Below are positions 13,863-21,168 of a stretch of 41,009 nucleotides of DNA, piece after piece. A program made the translations under genes and the position numbers. The notes below the pieces were generated by a model. The model saw nothing but the letters and a program-made list of their open reading frames with translations. It was not told the DNA's origin and searched no databases. This DNA is from a virus, in the IMG/VR virus record IMGVR_UViG_3300020215_000091, positions 1-41,009 of that record. One strand, given 5' to 3'. Each line of letters opens with the position of its first letter. The stretch's first letter is position 1.

Positions 13863-14320
13863 GCTTGTCCCCTTTCCTTTCGCAGTTGCTCTTCAAACAA
13901 CGCCATGATTTCGGCACTCGAAAGCTGTTTGCTGTCCGAAGCGTGCGCTTCTGGTAAATTTCGGATTCCCTTGTTTTCCGGTACAAAAGTCGGTCGGAAT
14001 ACCATGATGCTGTACTCCCAGGCTCCGGTTGTGCCGCGGCGCTTTTTCTTGAGCGTGTGGCCGCCAAACTGCGGCTTTTTTAAATGCCGAAGCTGCGCCG
14101 AAATCGAGGCCTGTGGGTCTTTTGTGACCTCGGCGATTTCCTCGAGCGTCCGCCATTGACCGTCCTTCATGAGGTCAAATATTCGACCGATTTGTTTCGT
14201 CAGGCGTTCGCAATCGAGCGCCGGGTCGTAGTCAGGACCTGAGAATTTTGGCTTCAAGTGCGAAAAGCGCCGGCGGGGCTTGTAGTCGTCCTCGTAGCGG
14301 AGCTCGGGGAAGGGGGTCAT
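13859..14320 (-). CDS. Winged-helix DNA-binding protein of the replication module
   Basis: 153 aa. Residues about 45-105 form a winged-helix pattern: IFDLMKDGQWRTLEEIAEVT, then QASISAQLRHLKKPQFGGH and the basic wing TLKKKRRGTTGAWEYSI. Proteins of this type often lie next to phage O-like initiators and may regulate replication or transcription. The C-terminal third is a charged helix. ATGA overlap with the previous gene. Confidence 0.7.
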   Translation of the reverse strand: MTPFPELRYEDDYKPRRRFSHLKPKFSGPDYDPALDCERLTKQIGRIFDLMKDGQWRTLEEIAEVTKDPQASISAQLRHLKKPQFGGHTLKKKRRGTTGAWEYSIMVFRPTFVPENKGIRNLPEAHASDSKQLSSAEIMALFEEQLRKERGQA

Positions 14321-14631
14321 TTTTTGTCTGCGAGCGACTTGATAAGCGCTTTGAAAGCCGGATCCGGGCCGTGCTTAAAGCGTTCGCCGGCTGGCAGTTT
14401 CAAAAACGATTGATTCTTAACGAGGTCTTGCGTCCTCTCGCGAAGGATCGCGATGAGGTTCGACCCCGGGTAAAGCTCCGTCCGGTCCTTGCAGAAACCG
14501 ACCACGGCTTTCAGAAAGGCCTCGTCGGGGAGGTCTTTCAAAAGCTCGAAGTAGATTTCAGCCTCGAACTTCCGGTCCGGGAAGGCGGTGCAGATCAATA
14601 GCGCCGCCCGGTTGAATGTCTCGATTCGCAT
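14317..14631 (-). CDS. Possible helicase-loader/replisome accessory protein
   Basis: 104 aa, helical. The pattern FNRAALLICTAFPDRKFEAE...LLKDLPDEAFLKAV..FC recalls small phage helicase-loader or G39P-like proteins, where a helical domain regulates the replicative helicase. Its 5' end overlaps the 3' end of the O-like gene by 74 bases, and it is followed by the winged-helix gene. The family link is tentative. Confidence 0.5.
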   Translation of the reverse strand: MRIETFNRAALLICTAFPDRKFEAEIYFELLKDLPDEAFLKAVVGFCKDRTELYPGSNLIAILRERTQDLVKNQSFLKLPAGERFKHGPDPAFKALIKSLADKK

Positions 14632-15370
14632 TTTCGTTTAGCCTCCGAAGTGATTCGAGGTTATGTTCTTGCGCCTTCGTCAGGTACGGCCTTCTTGCCT
14701 CAGCCACCGGCGGCTCGATCCAATCTCGCCAGTAGTCGTTTTTCAAAAAGCGGGATGCGTCTTTGGGATACTCATCACTCGCGGCATAATGCCGAACGGC
14801 CTTCATGAGTTTTTGGATGTCGGGCTCTTGGAGTTTCAATCGCTGAAACTCTCTCAACGCGTCTTGCTTCCCGACCTTTTTTCCGCGCCTTGCCGGATAT
14901 GCGCTCCAAAACAGCTCGAATTCAGCCCTGGATTTTCCCCCTTCACAATCCCCCTCTTTTTCCTTTTCCTTTGTCTCTGTCTTTGTCTCTTCTTTTCTTT
15001 TGTCTTTGAGCCTTTGCGAAGCCTTTAACAAGGCTTCGATTCCATGCTGCTGAACCAACGAAAGAACTTTTTTATGGAAAGGATGACCCTCAAGCAGGCT
15101 TCCGTAGTGGAACGGTATAAACTCAACCAAAAGCCAGTATCCGGCCTTAAAGCAGTTCACCCGCTCCTTGTCGGCATTGAAGAGCCGGAAGGCCGTCGCC
15201 TCGTCGATCTTTTCCCCGATCTGAAATTCGGCGAGCTCAAGGTCCACTTTCCAGACCCCGGAGTGGTCGGCGTTGTCGCAGAGGTAGTCCCAAAAGCACT
15301 TGTAGAGGACGGGGAGTTTTCGATACCACGGGTCTTTCCAGATTTCGGTGTCGCGGCTGCGTTGCTTCAT
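14558..15370 (-). CDS. Phage replication initiator (O-like replisome organiser)
   Basis: 270 aa in two parts. The N-terminal part (DTEIWKDPWYRKLPVLYKCF...SGVWKVDLELAEFQIG) is the DNA-binding fold common in phage replisome organisers. A Lys/Glu-rich linker follows (near residues 125-148). The C-terminal part has FWSAYPARRGKKVGKQDALR and RFLKNDYWRDW, typical of O-like proteins that recruit helicase. The linker-coding DNA is a purine tract with repeats and may hold the origin, as in lambda O. The start ATG overlaps the stop of a 9-codon mini-ORF. Confidence 0.75.
   Translation of the reverse strand: MKQRSRDTEIWKDPWYRKLPVLYKCFWDYLCDNADHSGVWKVDLELAEFQIGEKIDEATAFRLFNADKERVNCFKAGYWLLVEFIPFHYGSLLEGHPFHKKVLSLVQQHGIEALLKASQRLKDKRKEETKTETKEKEKEGDCEGGKSRAEFELFWSAYPARRGKKVGKQDALREFQRLKLQEPDIQKLMKAVRHYAASDEYPKDASRFLKNDYWRDWIEPPVAEARRPYLTKAQEHNLESLRRLNENANRDIQPGGAIDLHRLPGPEVRG
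14930..15012. other. Candidate replication origin inside the initiator gene
   Basis: A strongly strand-asymmetric tract (purine-rich on the minus strand) with repeated GAGACAAAG units around 14974-14994. Lambda-type phages keep the origin within the O gene, in the linker-coding part, exactly where this tract falls. The repeats are few and short, so this is only a candidate. Confidence 0.3.
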
Positions 15371-15396
15371 TCGTTAATAAAAATCAGGGTTTCCAT
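15367..15396 (-). other. Nine-codon bridging mini-ORF
   Basis: ATG at 15396 overlaps the TAA of the 81-aa gene (TAATG); it encodes METLIFINE and its TGA overlaps the ATG of the replication initiator (ATGA). It spans exactly the gap between the two genes. It may relay ribosomes from one gene to the next; chance is possible for so short a frame. Confidence 0.35.
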
Positions 15397-15641
15397 TATG
15401 TTGAAACGCGCTTTTTGGAGCGTTTTTCAGGCAAAAAAATTTTCACGTACTCGTCACAGCCTTCCCGCACCGCGGACACGATCCGATCCAGAAGCGCCTG
15501 TCGAGACCTCGCTGAAGAATGACGACGGGCTGCTTGCTGGGGGGGGGCTTGGACGGTCTTCTTTGCCTTTCTCACGGTCGCGCACGAGCAGGGCACGATC
15601 TTTGTTGTGGGCTCGCCGACTTGCGGGAAGAGATCATTCAC
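15396..15641 (-). CDS. Hypothetical protein, 81 aa, with homopolymeric C tract
   Basis: GTG 15641 overlaps the preceding TGA (GTGA). The N-terminal part holds CSC and a disordered Ala/Pro/Gln/Arg stretch; the C-terminal half is helical (RQALLDRIVSAVREGCDEYV) and ends with KKRVST. A run of nine G (15539-15547, C on the coding strand) is a slippage-prone site, so length variation or a sequencing error is possible. Function unknown. Confidence 0.55.
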   Translation of the reverse strand: MNDLFPQVGEPTTKIVPCSCATVRKAKKTVQAPPQQAARRHSSARSRQALLDRIVSAVREGCDEYVKIFLPEKRSKKRVST

Positions 15642-16333
15642 GCCGGCACAATCCTCTTGAACGTGTACGCCCACACCCACGGGTTTGCGTTCCAATACTT
15701 CGAGACCCACGCGCCCAAAGAGAAAGCGGCCCGGTAACTATCGGCTCCGCCCCAACCACCGAAGGTCCCGTCAGCGTTTTGTCCGAACTCGAACCCCTCC
15801 GCCTTCGCATCCTCCTCGCTGATGTCCTGTAGGCGCTGCACCCGGACGTCGGTAATTTCGAGCGTGATGCGGGAGGCCCAGCGGGGCATCGAAACGGGCG
15901 ACTTCCAACCCGGGCGGTTGATCGTTCTGAGCCTTTCTTCGTGCAGCCCCTCGAAGCGCCGTAGCCAGTAGCCGTCATTGTGATCGGCTCGATACCAAAC
16001 GTGCGATTCTGAAATCTGCTCCCATGTCTCCCTGACCCACAGCCGGTCTCCGGGGAGGCCGTAGGGCGCATCCCCGAGAACGCCGACGATATTTCCGCAC
16101 CAGTCTTCGGCGAGCCAGGTCTTACCCTCCTTCGCAAGGTTCATGCCGGCGGCTGGCGTCCCCTTCAGCGCGGACGGCGCGAACGGGTGCGTCTCAAAAA
16201 CGAATTTCTCGATCCCGGCATAGGCCGGCTGCGGCTTCACAACCCGCCGCGTCTGCGTCTTCCGTCCTTCGAGGATGGCTCGGACCATCGGGGCGCTGAA
16301 GAGGATCGGACGCTCTTTAACGGCGGTTGTCAT
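15638..16333 (-). CDS. ASCH-domain-like phage protein
   Basis: 231 aa. The N-terminal RPILFSAPMVRAILEGRKTQTRRVV is the hallmark of a large phage family usually annotated as ASCH-domain or morphogenetic protein. The middle has LPGDRLWVRETW, and the end MPRWASRITLEITDVRVQRLQDISEEDAKAEG, both conserved in that family. ASCH folds bind RNA or modified nucleotides; the phage role is not established. GGGA lies about eight bases before the ATG. The gene is divergent from the plus-strand gene at 16396. Confidence 0.85.
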   Translation of the reverse strand: MTTAVKERPILFSAPMVRAILEGRKTQTRRVVKPQPAYAGIEKFVFETHPFAPSALKGTPAAGMNLAKEGKTWLAEDWCGNIVGVLGDAPYGLPGDRLWVRETWEQISESHVWYRADHNDGYWLRRFEGLHEERLRTINRPGWKSPVSMPRWASRITLEITDVRVQRLQDISEEDAKAEGFEFGQNADGTFGGWGGADSYRAAFSLGAWVSKYWNANPWVWAYTFKRIVPA

Positions 16334-16339
16334 CGAGCG

Positions 16340-16395
16340 ATCCCAAGCGCTTTTAAGCGCAAGCGGTCAAAAAAAAGCCTGATAGAATCAGTTGC
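16340..16395. promoter_or_regulatory. Divergent intergenic with two dyads and a T-tract
   Basis: Between the ASCH gene and the plus-strand Zn gene lie GCGCTTTTAAGCGC (16347-16360), a perfect dyad, and CTGATAGAATCAG. On the minus strand the latter is followed by GC and eight T, a weak terminator for the upstream gene. On the plus strand TAGAAT (16383-16388) could be a -10 box, but no good -35 is seen. Confidence 0.4.
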
Positions 16396-16572
16396 ATGCC
16401 CCACCAAACCTACGTCCTCGTGAAAAACCGCGTCACGTACACGGGCGTCTGCCTCTGCGAGAAAAGCTATGACCATCCGAAGCGGTGCGACGGGTGCGGG
16501 GAGGCGATCACGGGAGCCGGGGTTGTGACGGAGGCGGGGGTGTTTCATGTCGACTGTCCGCGGCTCACTTAG
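16396..16572 (+). CDS. 58-aa zinc-finger-like protein on the opposite strand
   Basis: Begins MPHQTYVLVKNRVTYTGVCL. The second half has CDGCGEAITGAGVV...GVFHVDCPRL, a CxxC...HxxxC treble-clef or LIM-like zinc pattern that is unlikely to arise by chance, and an earlier CLC. It is convergent with the gene at 16565 (8-base overlap) and lies antisense within the minus-strand operon. No clear ribosome site precedes the ATG. If real, it is expressed separately from its neighbours. Confidence 0.5.
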   Translation: MPHQTYVLVKNRVTYTGVCLCEKSYDHPKRCDGCGEAITGAGVVTEAGVFHVDCPRLT

Positions 16573-16996
16573 GCGCCTCAAGTAAAAAGCCGTTGTGGGC
16601 GAGTTTTTCGTAGAGCGTCTTACCTTGGTCTACGACGAGGTACGGCATAAAGACCTCTTCGATCCGGACCATGTCGGTCTCGACAAGCGCAAGCTGCGCT
16701 TGGACCCACCTTAGAATTTGACGCCAAGCGATCCGCTTTGCCTGAAGGACGTATTCCTCCTGGTTCCGAATCCGGTGCATCCGGCCGACGAGCATCGAAT
16801 GAACCGCCTTCCACCGGCACGGCAGCTTGAACGGGATGCGCTTCCCGGAAACTTCGACAATGAAGGCGACTCCGGAAACTTCGCCGTCCTCGTATTCGAC
16901 CTGGATGGACTTCGCGCCGTAGCGGCCGAGGACTTTCTGGATCTCTCCGACCGTCTGCGAAGGGTCGATCTTCGTTGTTTCCATGAAAAGCGTCAT
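16565..16996 (-). CDS. Conserved early phage protein, 143 aa
   Basis: The pattern TVGEIQKVLGRYGAKSIQVEYEDGEVSGV..., then IPFKLPCRWKAV..., and a helical C-terminus with ARQI/WRQILRWVQAQLALVETDM recurs in hypothetical proteins of many phages near recombination genes. ATGA overlap at the start; an ATG four codons inside is the alternative. Role unknown, but the neighbourhood suggests DNA metabolism. Confidence 0.7.
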   Translation of the reverse strand: MTLFMETTKIDPSQTVGEIQKVLGRYGAKSIQVEYEDGEVSGVAFIVEVSGKRIPFKLPCRWKAVHSMLVGRMHRIRNQEEYVLQAKRIAWRQILRWVQAQLALVETDMVRIEEVFMPYLVVDQGKTLYEKLAHNGFLLEAPK

Positions 16997-17181
16997 AGAG
17001 AAGCCGAGGCCGGAAATTCCATCCGCTTTGAATTAAGCGCCCTTTCGCGGGGTCCGCTATGTACGGCTTTCACGCAACTCGGCTTCAAAAGGACCCGCGC
17101 CGGCGCGGCTGCGTGCCGCGCATCGCCCGTCCGGACTTCCGAGGCGGTCTTACGCTTAAACGACGGTGCGGGGAAAGTCAT
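16993..17181 (-). CDS. Hypothetical basic protein, 62 aa
   Basis: Starts at ATG 17181, overlapping the NinB-like stop (ATGA), and ends with TGA overlapping the next ATG. The sequence is basic and low in order (Arg, Ala, Pro, Ser), without domain features. The matching overlaps at both ends are the main support; composition alone is not convincing. Confidence 0.45.
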   Translation of the reverse strand: MTFPAPSFKRKTASEVRTGDARHAAAPARVLLKPSCVKAVHSGPRERALNSKRMEFPASASL

Positions 17182-17594
17182 TTTTCGAGTGCTTCCCAAA
17201 ATTCGGTGGTGTCGACGTCGAAGATTTCGCGGACAACCTCGTCGACGCGCTGGAGATACTCGCTGAATTCGGATTTCGTCAGGTCTGAGGTCGTGGCTTC
17301 TTCGATGGCCTTGAATTGGCCTTTGTCGAAAATCTTTTCGGCAAGGATGTGGGTCTTGAGGTCGATGTGCAGCGCTTCGGGGCTGAAATGCCCTTGCTCT
17401 TTCAAGCCGCAATCCTCGATCAAATAGGTCAGGTAGCGCCAGTAGAGCGCGTTCTGAGACAAAGAGCGCGTCGAGCCCCACTTCGCCGTGAAGGTCTCGC
17501 CGGGCCGGGGGCATTTGCCGTTAAATTGAACCTTGGCAAAGAGCTTCCCCTCTTCCATCTTCGTGGCGAGAACCTTCGCGGCGACTTTGGGCAT
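17178..17594 (-). CDS. NinB-like recombination protein
   Basis: 138 aa from ATG 17594 (TAATG overlap). RSLSQNALYWRYLTYLIEDCG followed by a long helical region and a C-terminal EYLQRVDEVVREIF matches NinB/Orf-type proteins, which bind single-stranded DNA and assist lambda-type recombination as RecFOR-like mediators. It stands with the YqaJ exonuclease and ERF annealing protein, completing a recombination module. The frame stays open far upstream, but that part overlaps the exonuclease. Confidence 0.7.
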   Translation of the reverse strand: MPKVAAKVLATKMEEGKLFAKVQFNGKCPRPGETFTAKWGSTRSLSQNALYWRYLTYLIEDCGLKEQGHFSPEALHIDLKTHILAEKIFDKGQFKAIEEATTSDLTKSEFSEYLQRVDEVVREIFDVDTTEFWEALEK

Positions 17595-17791
17595 TAGAAG
17601 TTGTCGACCCCGTTGCTTTCCTTTTCCTTCCTCTCGAAGACGTAGAACGGCGTTCCGGGGAACATGTTGAGCTCGATGTAGCGCCTCCCGTCGTCGGTCG
17701 TTTTCAGGATGCCGACGGGGAACCATTGCGTTTTTTCTTTCCCGGCTTTCGTCGTGTACGTCTTTTTCGTGCAGATGTTCTCGATGAGCAT
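17594..17791 (-). CDS. Conserved small phage protein, 65 aa
   Basis: MLIENICTKKTYTTKAGKEK, then TQWFPVGILKTTDDGRRYIELN and MFPGTPFYVFE: a compact beta-rich protein of a type common beside phage exonuclease or recombination genes. TAATG overlaps at both ends. The fold looks OB-like, so single-strand DNA binding is possible but unproven. Confidence 0.65.
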   Translation of the reverse strand: MLIENICTKKTYTTKAGKEKTQWFPVGILKTTDDGRRYIELNMFPGTPFYVFERKEKESNGVDNF

Positions 17792-18390
17792 TAACGGATC
17801 CTCTCCACCGTGGCCTCGAGTTCCGCGGCGAAGGCCTTGACCGCTGCGTCGAGCTTTTCGATAAACTTCTCGTCGCGCTCGACGCGCACGATGAGAGGCC
17901 GGACACCTGGGTAATAGCTCTCAAAATCCCACCACTTGCGCCCGGTGACGTAGAGGTTGCCCTGGACTTGCTGGACGTACTCCGTGGGGAGTTTCGCGCC
18001 GAGGACGTACTCGATATGGACGGGAAGGCTCGGGCATTTGATTTCAAGGCCGCCGTCCTCGCCGACCAAGCCGTCCGGAGAGCAAGCGCAAAGCCGAAGG
18101 TCGTCCTTGTAGCAGAGCCCGACTTCGACGACGGTGTTGTCGGTGAGCATTTCGTAGAGCGCCCGGGCCTCGGCCTCAAGTTCGGCGCCGCGCTGCATGG
18201 CCTCGTTTTGGAAGGCGTTTTCACGCGCTCCGACCAGGCGCTCGCCGGCAAGCTGATACAGAAGCTTCTGGCGCTGCTTCGACGGCTCCCCGGAGGCGGT
18301 GACGATCTTGTCAAAGTTCGAGGCGGTGAGCAGGCCACACCGCGCAGCCGCCCACTCCTCGGATCCTTGGACGCAATCGAGGATCGTCAT
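17791..18390 (-). CDS. YqaJ/lambda-type exonuclease
   Basis: 199 aa. WAAARCGLLTASNFDKIV is the family's N-terminal block; SPDG (D106) and LEIKCP (E116, K118) give the D-ExK catalytic core; EYVQQVQGNLYVTGRKWWDF is the conserved helix after it. Such enzymes digest one strand from double-strand ends, giving tails for the annealing protein encoded just upstream (ERF). ATGA overlap with that gene. Confidence 0.9.
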   Translation of the reverse strand: MTILDCVQGSEEWAAARCGLLTASNFDKIVTASGEPSKQRQKLLYQLAGERLVGARENAFQNEAMQRGAELEAEARALYEMLTDNTVVEVGLCYKDDLRLCACSPDGLVGEDGGLEIKCPSLPVHIEYVLGAKLPTEYVQQVQGNLYVTGRKWWDFESYYPGVRPLIVRVERDEKFIEKLDAAVKAFAAELEATVERIR

Positions 18391-19097
18391 TTTTTCTTCA
18401 TTGCCCCGAGCGCGTTTACCGCCTTCTGGAACATCGCCTTCGGCAGCTTCGCCAGGGATTCGACGCCCATGTATTTCAGGAACCGCGCTTCGTCGACCAT
18501 GCGGTCATTGATGAGGTCGATGAGTTGGTTTAACTGCTTTTCGTCGATAAACTCCGTCCCGGCGGCGACCCCGTCGTCGTCCTGGTCGAAGGTGGCAAGG
18601 CCGGTCAGCGCCAGGAGCGTATAGCGCTCAAGGTACGTGATCGTCGAGCCGATGGCTTGGATCGCGTTTTTCGAGCCCGACGTGTCGGCCGGCGCTGAGA
18701 GGGTTGTTTCCTCAAAGTGGCCCTGGACGTGCGTGACTCGACAGGTGACGTGGATTTTGTCGTCCTGGCGGGTCTTCCAAGAGGCCGAGAGGCCGTGTTT
18801 GGAAAGCTCGGCGCTGATCTTTTCCGTGACGTTCCCCAGCGTCGCGTGGGCGTAGCCGACGCGGCCCTTGTCGGTCGAGTAGCCGACCTTCTTGTCCTTT
18901 TCGATCTTTGGAGCGTTCGCCTTAAAGGCGCTCATGGCCTTGTGGTAGGCCTTCCGCGCTTCATTGGCCTCCCATCGTTCGTTTAAGATCATGAGCCTTT
19001 CGAGCTTTTCCAGGTCCGCGCCGGACTCCACGGCAAACCGGATCATTTCAGCCGGGGACTTCTCCGTGCTGACCGCAACCGCCTTTTCGTTTTCCAT
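18387..19097 (-). CDS. erf: ERF-family single-strand annealing protein
   Basis: 236 aa from ATG 19097, which has AAAAGGAG at five bases. An ATG at 19145 in an ATGA overlap is the alternative and would add 16 residues. The block KVGYSTDKGRVGYAHATLGN, then GSKNAIQAIGSTITYLERYTLLALTGL and DDDGVAAG, is diagnostic of ERF-type annealing proteins. They form rings on single-stranded DNA and pair complementary strands with the partner exonuclease. The C-terminus is helical. Confidence 0.9.
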   Translation of the reverse strand: MENEKAVAVSTEKSPAEMIRFAVESGADLEKLERLMILNERWEANEARKAYHKAMSAFKANAPKIEKDKKVGYSTDKGRVGYAHATLGNVTEKISAELSKHGLSASWKTRQDDKIHVTCRVTHVQGHFEETTLSAPADTSGSKNAIQAIGSTITYLERYTLLALTGLATFDQDDDGVAAGTEFIDEKQLNQLIDLINDRMVDEARFLKYMGVESLAKLPKAMFQKAVNALGAMKKK

Positions 19098-19141
19098 CGC
19101 TTCTCCTTTTCGCCGTATCTCAGACGGCTTCGTTCCGTTAT

Positions 19142-19330
19142 TCATGCAACGCTCCTTTGAATTTCAGCCTTCCACCGCTCGGTCTGGATTGCGTCAAGCG
19201 CCTGCGCGTGCTCGGTGCAGAGTTTGAACGCGACAAGGGCCCGGGCGATTTGCTTATCGGAAGCGTCTCGGTACGCCTCAAGCGGCGTCTCGCCGTCGCA
19301 GATGAAGCAGTTAAAGCGCGGCTTCCTCAC
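19142..19330 (-). CDS. 62-aa protein with CxxC and CTEH
   Basis: GTG 19330 overlaps the preceding TGA (GTGA). NCFICDG near the N-terminus and CTEH in the middle may together hold zinc; the rest is helical and ends EIQRSVA. Small zinc proteins are frequent in this genome. Function unknown. Confidence 0.6.
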   Translation of the reverse strand: MRKPRFNCFICDGETPLEAYRDASDKQIARALVAFKLCTEHAQALDAIQTERWKAEIQRSVA

Positions 19331-19527
19331 GACAGGCCCTTTTCTTCGAGGTAATCCTGGAGCACGAGTTCGTGCGCCCGTTCCTCGACGACGCATTCGG
19401 CAATGAGCCGGTGAACGCGCCGCTTGTAGGTCTCGAAGGTCGCGTACTGCCGGAGGCTTTCCTTGGCCTCTTCGGAAATCTTCATGCGATCGATGATTTG
19501 GTCGATGGTCCGGAGCATGGTCATCAT
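19327..19527 (-). CDS. Hypothetical helical protein, 66 aa
   Basis: Begins MMTMLRTIDQIIDRMKI at an ATGA overlap with the preceding stop. It is charged and all-helical (RRVHRLIAECVVEERAHELV). The long upstream frame extension is arginine-rich antisense-like sequence over the neighbouring gene and is not used. Confidence 0.6.
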   Translation of the reverse strand: MMTMLRTIDQIIDRMKISEEAKESLRQYATFETYKRRVHRLIAECVVEERAHELVLQDYLEEKGLS

Positions 19528-19793
19528 TCCCGGTCGTACTCCCTTTCCTTGTTGCACTCCCGGCAGATTTCGGACCCGAGCTCGGCTTCGGCTTCTTCGC
19601 AGAGAACGCAGATGCCGTCTTTCAGGCATCGCTCGTAGCGGTCCTCGTCGGTCTCGTCGTCTTCGAGTTCGCCTTCGAGCTCGAGGTCTTCCGGGTAAAG
19701 GGGTGACGGCAGCGGGGCGTTCAGGTAAAGGTCCCCGGCGGGGTTCCATCCGTCCTCGTGGGGCGGGAAAACCGGGAAGTTGTCGCCGATCAT
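19524..19793 (-). CDS. Acidic protein with C-terminal zinc-ribbon cysteines, 89 aa
   Basis: The N-terminal half is Pro-rich; the middle is very acidic (LELEGELEDDETDEDRYE). The C-terminal third has CVLCEE and ICRECN, a two-knuckle zinc pattern. An acidic patch next to a ribbon could mimic nucleic acid or bind a host protein; that is speculation. Overlaps both neighbours by four bases. Confidence 0.6.
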   Translation of the reverse strand: MIGDNFPVFPPHEDGWNPAGDLYLNAPLPSPLYPEDLELEGELEDDETDEDRYERCLKDGICVLCEEAEAELGSEICRECNKEREYDRE

Positions 19794-20056
19794 TTTTCCC
19801 GCTCCGCAAGCATAGCGTCGGCATAGGCCATTCTCATTCGAGCAAGCCGCGTGAACGCCTCTTTGTAAGAGTACCCATCCTCACCTATTGCGTCACAGGC
19901 ATCCTGAAACGTGATAGGCGCATGCGCCGCGAAGTAGTCGCGGAGGGTCATGCCTGTTTGTGCGGAAATTGCGTGATTGCCATCCGCGCAAGAACCGTCC
20001 TTCGTGTATTCGCTTGCCGGCCTCGGAAACGCCGGACCCCCATCAGGCTTTTTCAT
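19790..20056 (-). CDS. Conserved phage protein with MTLRDYFAAHA motif, 88 aa
   Basis: ATG 20056 is preceded by GGGAGGGCGGC and overlaps the transglycosylase stop. GMTLRDYFAAHA followed by a short linker and YKEAFTRLARMRMAYADAML belongs to a very common phage hypothetical family that shares the LRDYFA motif. Function unknown. Confidence 0.7.
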   Translation of the reverse strand: MKKPDGGPAFPRPASEYTKDGSCADGNHAISAQTGMTLRDYFAAHAPITFQDACDAIGEDGYSYKEAFTRLARMRMAYADAMLAEREK

Positions 20057-20547
20057 GCCGCCCTCCCTGTGAGTGCCGCGTACTTTTCGAGATAGCGGCG
20101 GGTGACCTTTGGCAGAGGCTTCGACTTGGCGACGTAGGCGATCCCCGCGTTGTAGGCGATGAGGATGTTCCGCGTCGTGACGGGTTTGCCGAAGGCGCGG
20201 AGCATCTGCGGGATGCGCTTTGTGAAATACCACCGAGCGACCTCTTCCTGTTTGGAGGGCGAGGCCTTCACTTCGGCCACGGTGTAGCGGCCATGTTCGC
20301 GGATGACGGGCGCGGTGATCTGATACCGCCCGAAGGCCCGGCCCCCGTCGCCGATGACATAGGGGCGGTTCGAGCTTTCGATCTGCGCGATGGCCGGGAG
20401 GCTCACTTCCGCCGCGAAGACCGGAGAGCAGGCGGCAAGGAGAAGCCCGATCCAGAGCACCACAAGGAGGATGTCCCGGGCGTTCTCCCGGAGCCACCGG
20501 CGCACGGCCCGGCGCTCGGCGCGTTCGAGGGCCTTGTGCGCGTTCAT
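20053..20547 (-). CDS. Lytic transglycosylase (SLT-like) with lipobox-like N-terminus
   Basis: 164 aa. A basic N-terminus leads into a hydrophobic segment ending LLLAACSPVFAAE, which holds a lipobox (LAAC) as well as a possible signal-peptidase I site. The catalytic domain begins AIAQIESSNRPYVIGDGGRA with the expected glutamate in IESS, then FGRYQIT and NILIAYNAG, as in soluble lytic transglycosylases that cleave peptidoglycan. No other endolysin is evident, so this may be the lysis enzyme, yet it lies among early genes and far from the holin-like genes. ATGA overlaps at both ends. Confidence 0.8.
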   Translation of the reverse strand: MNAHKALERAERRAVRRWLRENARDILLVVLWIGLLLAACSPVFAAEVSLPAIAQIESSNRPYVIGDGGRAFGRYQITAPVIREHGRYTVAEVKASPSKQEEVARWYFTKRIPQMLRAFGKPVTTRNILIAYNAGIAYVAKSKPLPKVTRRYLEKYAALTGRAA

Positions 20548-20741
20548 TGAAGGATCTCCTGGGCCTTCACGCCGCAGAGCCTGATCAAGATAAGCTGGCG
20601 GCGGATTTCGCGGCGGAGGGCGACGTCTTCAATGCGGCGATTCACGATATCGACGCATTTGTCGGCGGCGACTTGCATTGTCAGGACCTCGAGGGAAGCG
20701 AGGGTTTCTTTCTTCTTGGGGCGGCCGATGGCGGAGGTCAT
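20544..20741 (-). CDS. Hypothetical helical protein, 65 aa
   Basis: Begins MTSAIGRPKKKETLASLEVL; basic N-terminus then helices (VALRREIRRQLILIRLCG). ATGA overlaps with both neighbours. A small DNA-binding or adaptor protein is plausible; no family recognised. Confidence 0.6.
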   Translation of the reverse strand: MTSAIGRPKKKETLASLEVLTMQVAADKCVDIVNRRIEDVALRREIRRQLILIRLCGVKAQEILQ

Positions 20742-21061
20742 GACCGGCCCTCGGCTTTGGCGATGGCCACTTTCAGCGCGTTTCGCCAGTCGGCGTTCCG
20801 CATCTGAGTGTTATAGTCCTGAGCGGCAATCCACTCGAACGCCTGCTTCGCTGCCTCCAACAGCTCCGGCGCGGCGGCGATCAGGGCGGCGTTGGCCAAT
20901 GCTTCCACATAGCGTTCTGCATTGTTCACGCCATCCAGACGGTCATGTACGTCTGCTAGGATCGCGTCTTCTTCGTTCCTAATGGTGATTCCGAACGAAC
21001 GGCCACCATCTGAAACTTTCCACGGCCCCGGTGTGTGCTTCACTTCGGTCTTCGTGCTCAT
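20738..21061 (-). CDS. TPGPW-motif phage protein, first gene after the leader
   Basis: 107 aa from ATG 21061, with GGAAAGGGAG upstream; an upstream extension runs through the terminator and is not used. HTPGPWKVSDGG, then AERYVEALANAALIAAAPELLEA, is a widely distributed phage hypothetical family. It is the first gene downstream of the tandem terminators, so its expression should depend on read-through. Function unknown. Confidence 0.7.
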   Translation of the reverse strand: MSTKTEVKHTPGPWKVSDGGRSFGITIRNEEDAILADVHDRLDGVNNAERYVEALANAALIAAAPELLEAAKQAFEWIAAQDYNTQMRNADWRNALKVAIAKAEGRS

Positions 21062-21077
21062 TTCTCCCTTTCCGGCC

Positions 21078-21123
21078 AATAAAAAAGGCCCTGTCGTTAC
21101 GCCGAAGGGCGCAAGACAGAGCC
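21078..21123 (-). terminator. Second of two tandem terminators in the early leader
   Basis: On the minus strand GGCTCTGTC pairs with GACAGGGCC (one mismatch), with an inner CGCC/GGCG stem, and TTTTTTATT follows. It ends 16 bases before the ATG at 21061. Confidence 0.75.
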
Positions 21124-21168
21124 AATAAAAAAGCTCTAGCAAGACACCTTTCGGTGTCCTACTAGAGC
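21124..21168 (-). terminator. First of two tandem terminators in the early leader
   Basis: On the minus strand GCTCTAG and GACACC pair with GGTGTC and CTAGAGC around a GAAA loop, and six T follow directly. Its 5' arm is also the 3' arm of a longer helix with 21257-21281, so the two folds exclude each other. Confidence 0.8.

Noticed and set aside
15539-15547. G9 homopolymer as programmed slippage or phase variation
   Set aside because: Neither shifted frame gives a convincing longer product. A sequencing length error is as likely, so it is noted only in the gene entry.
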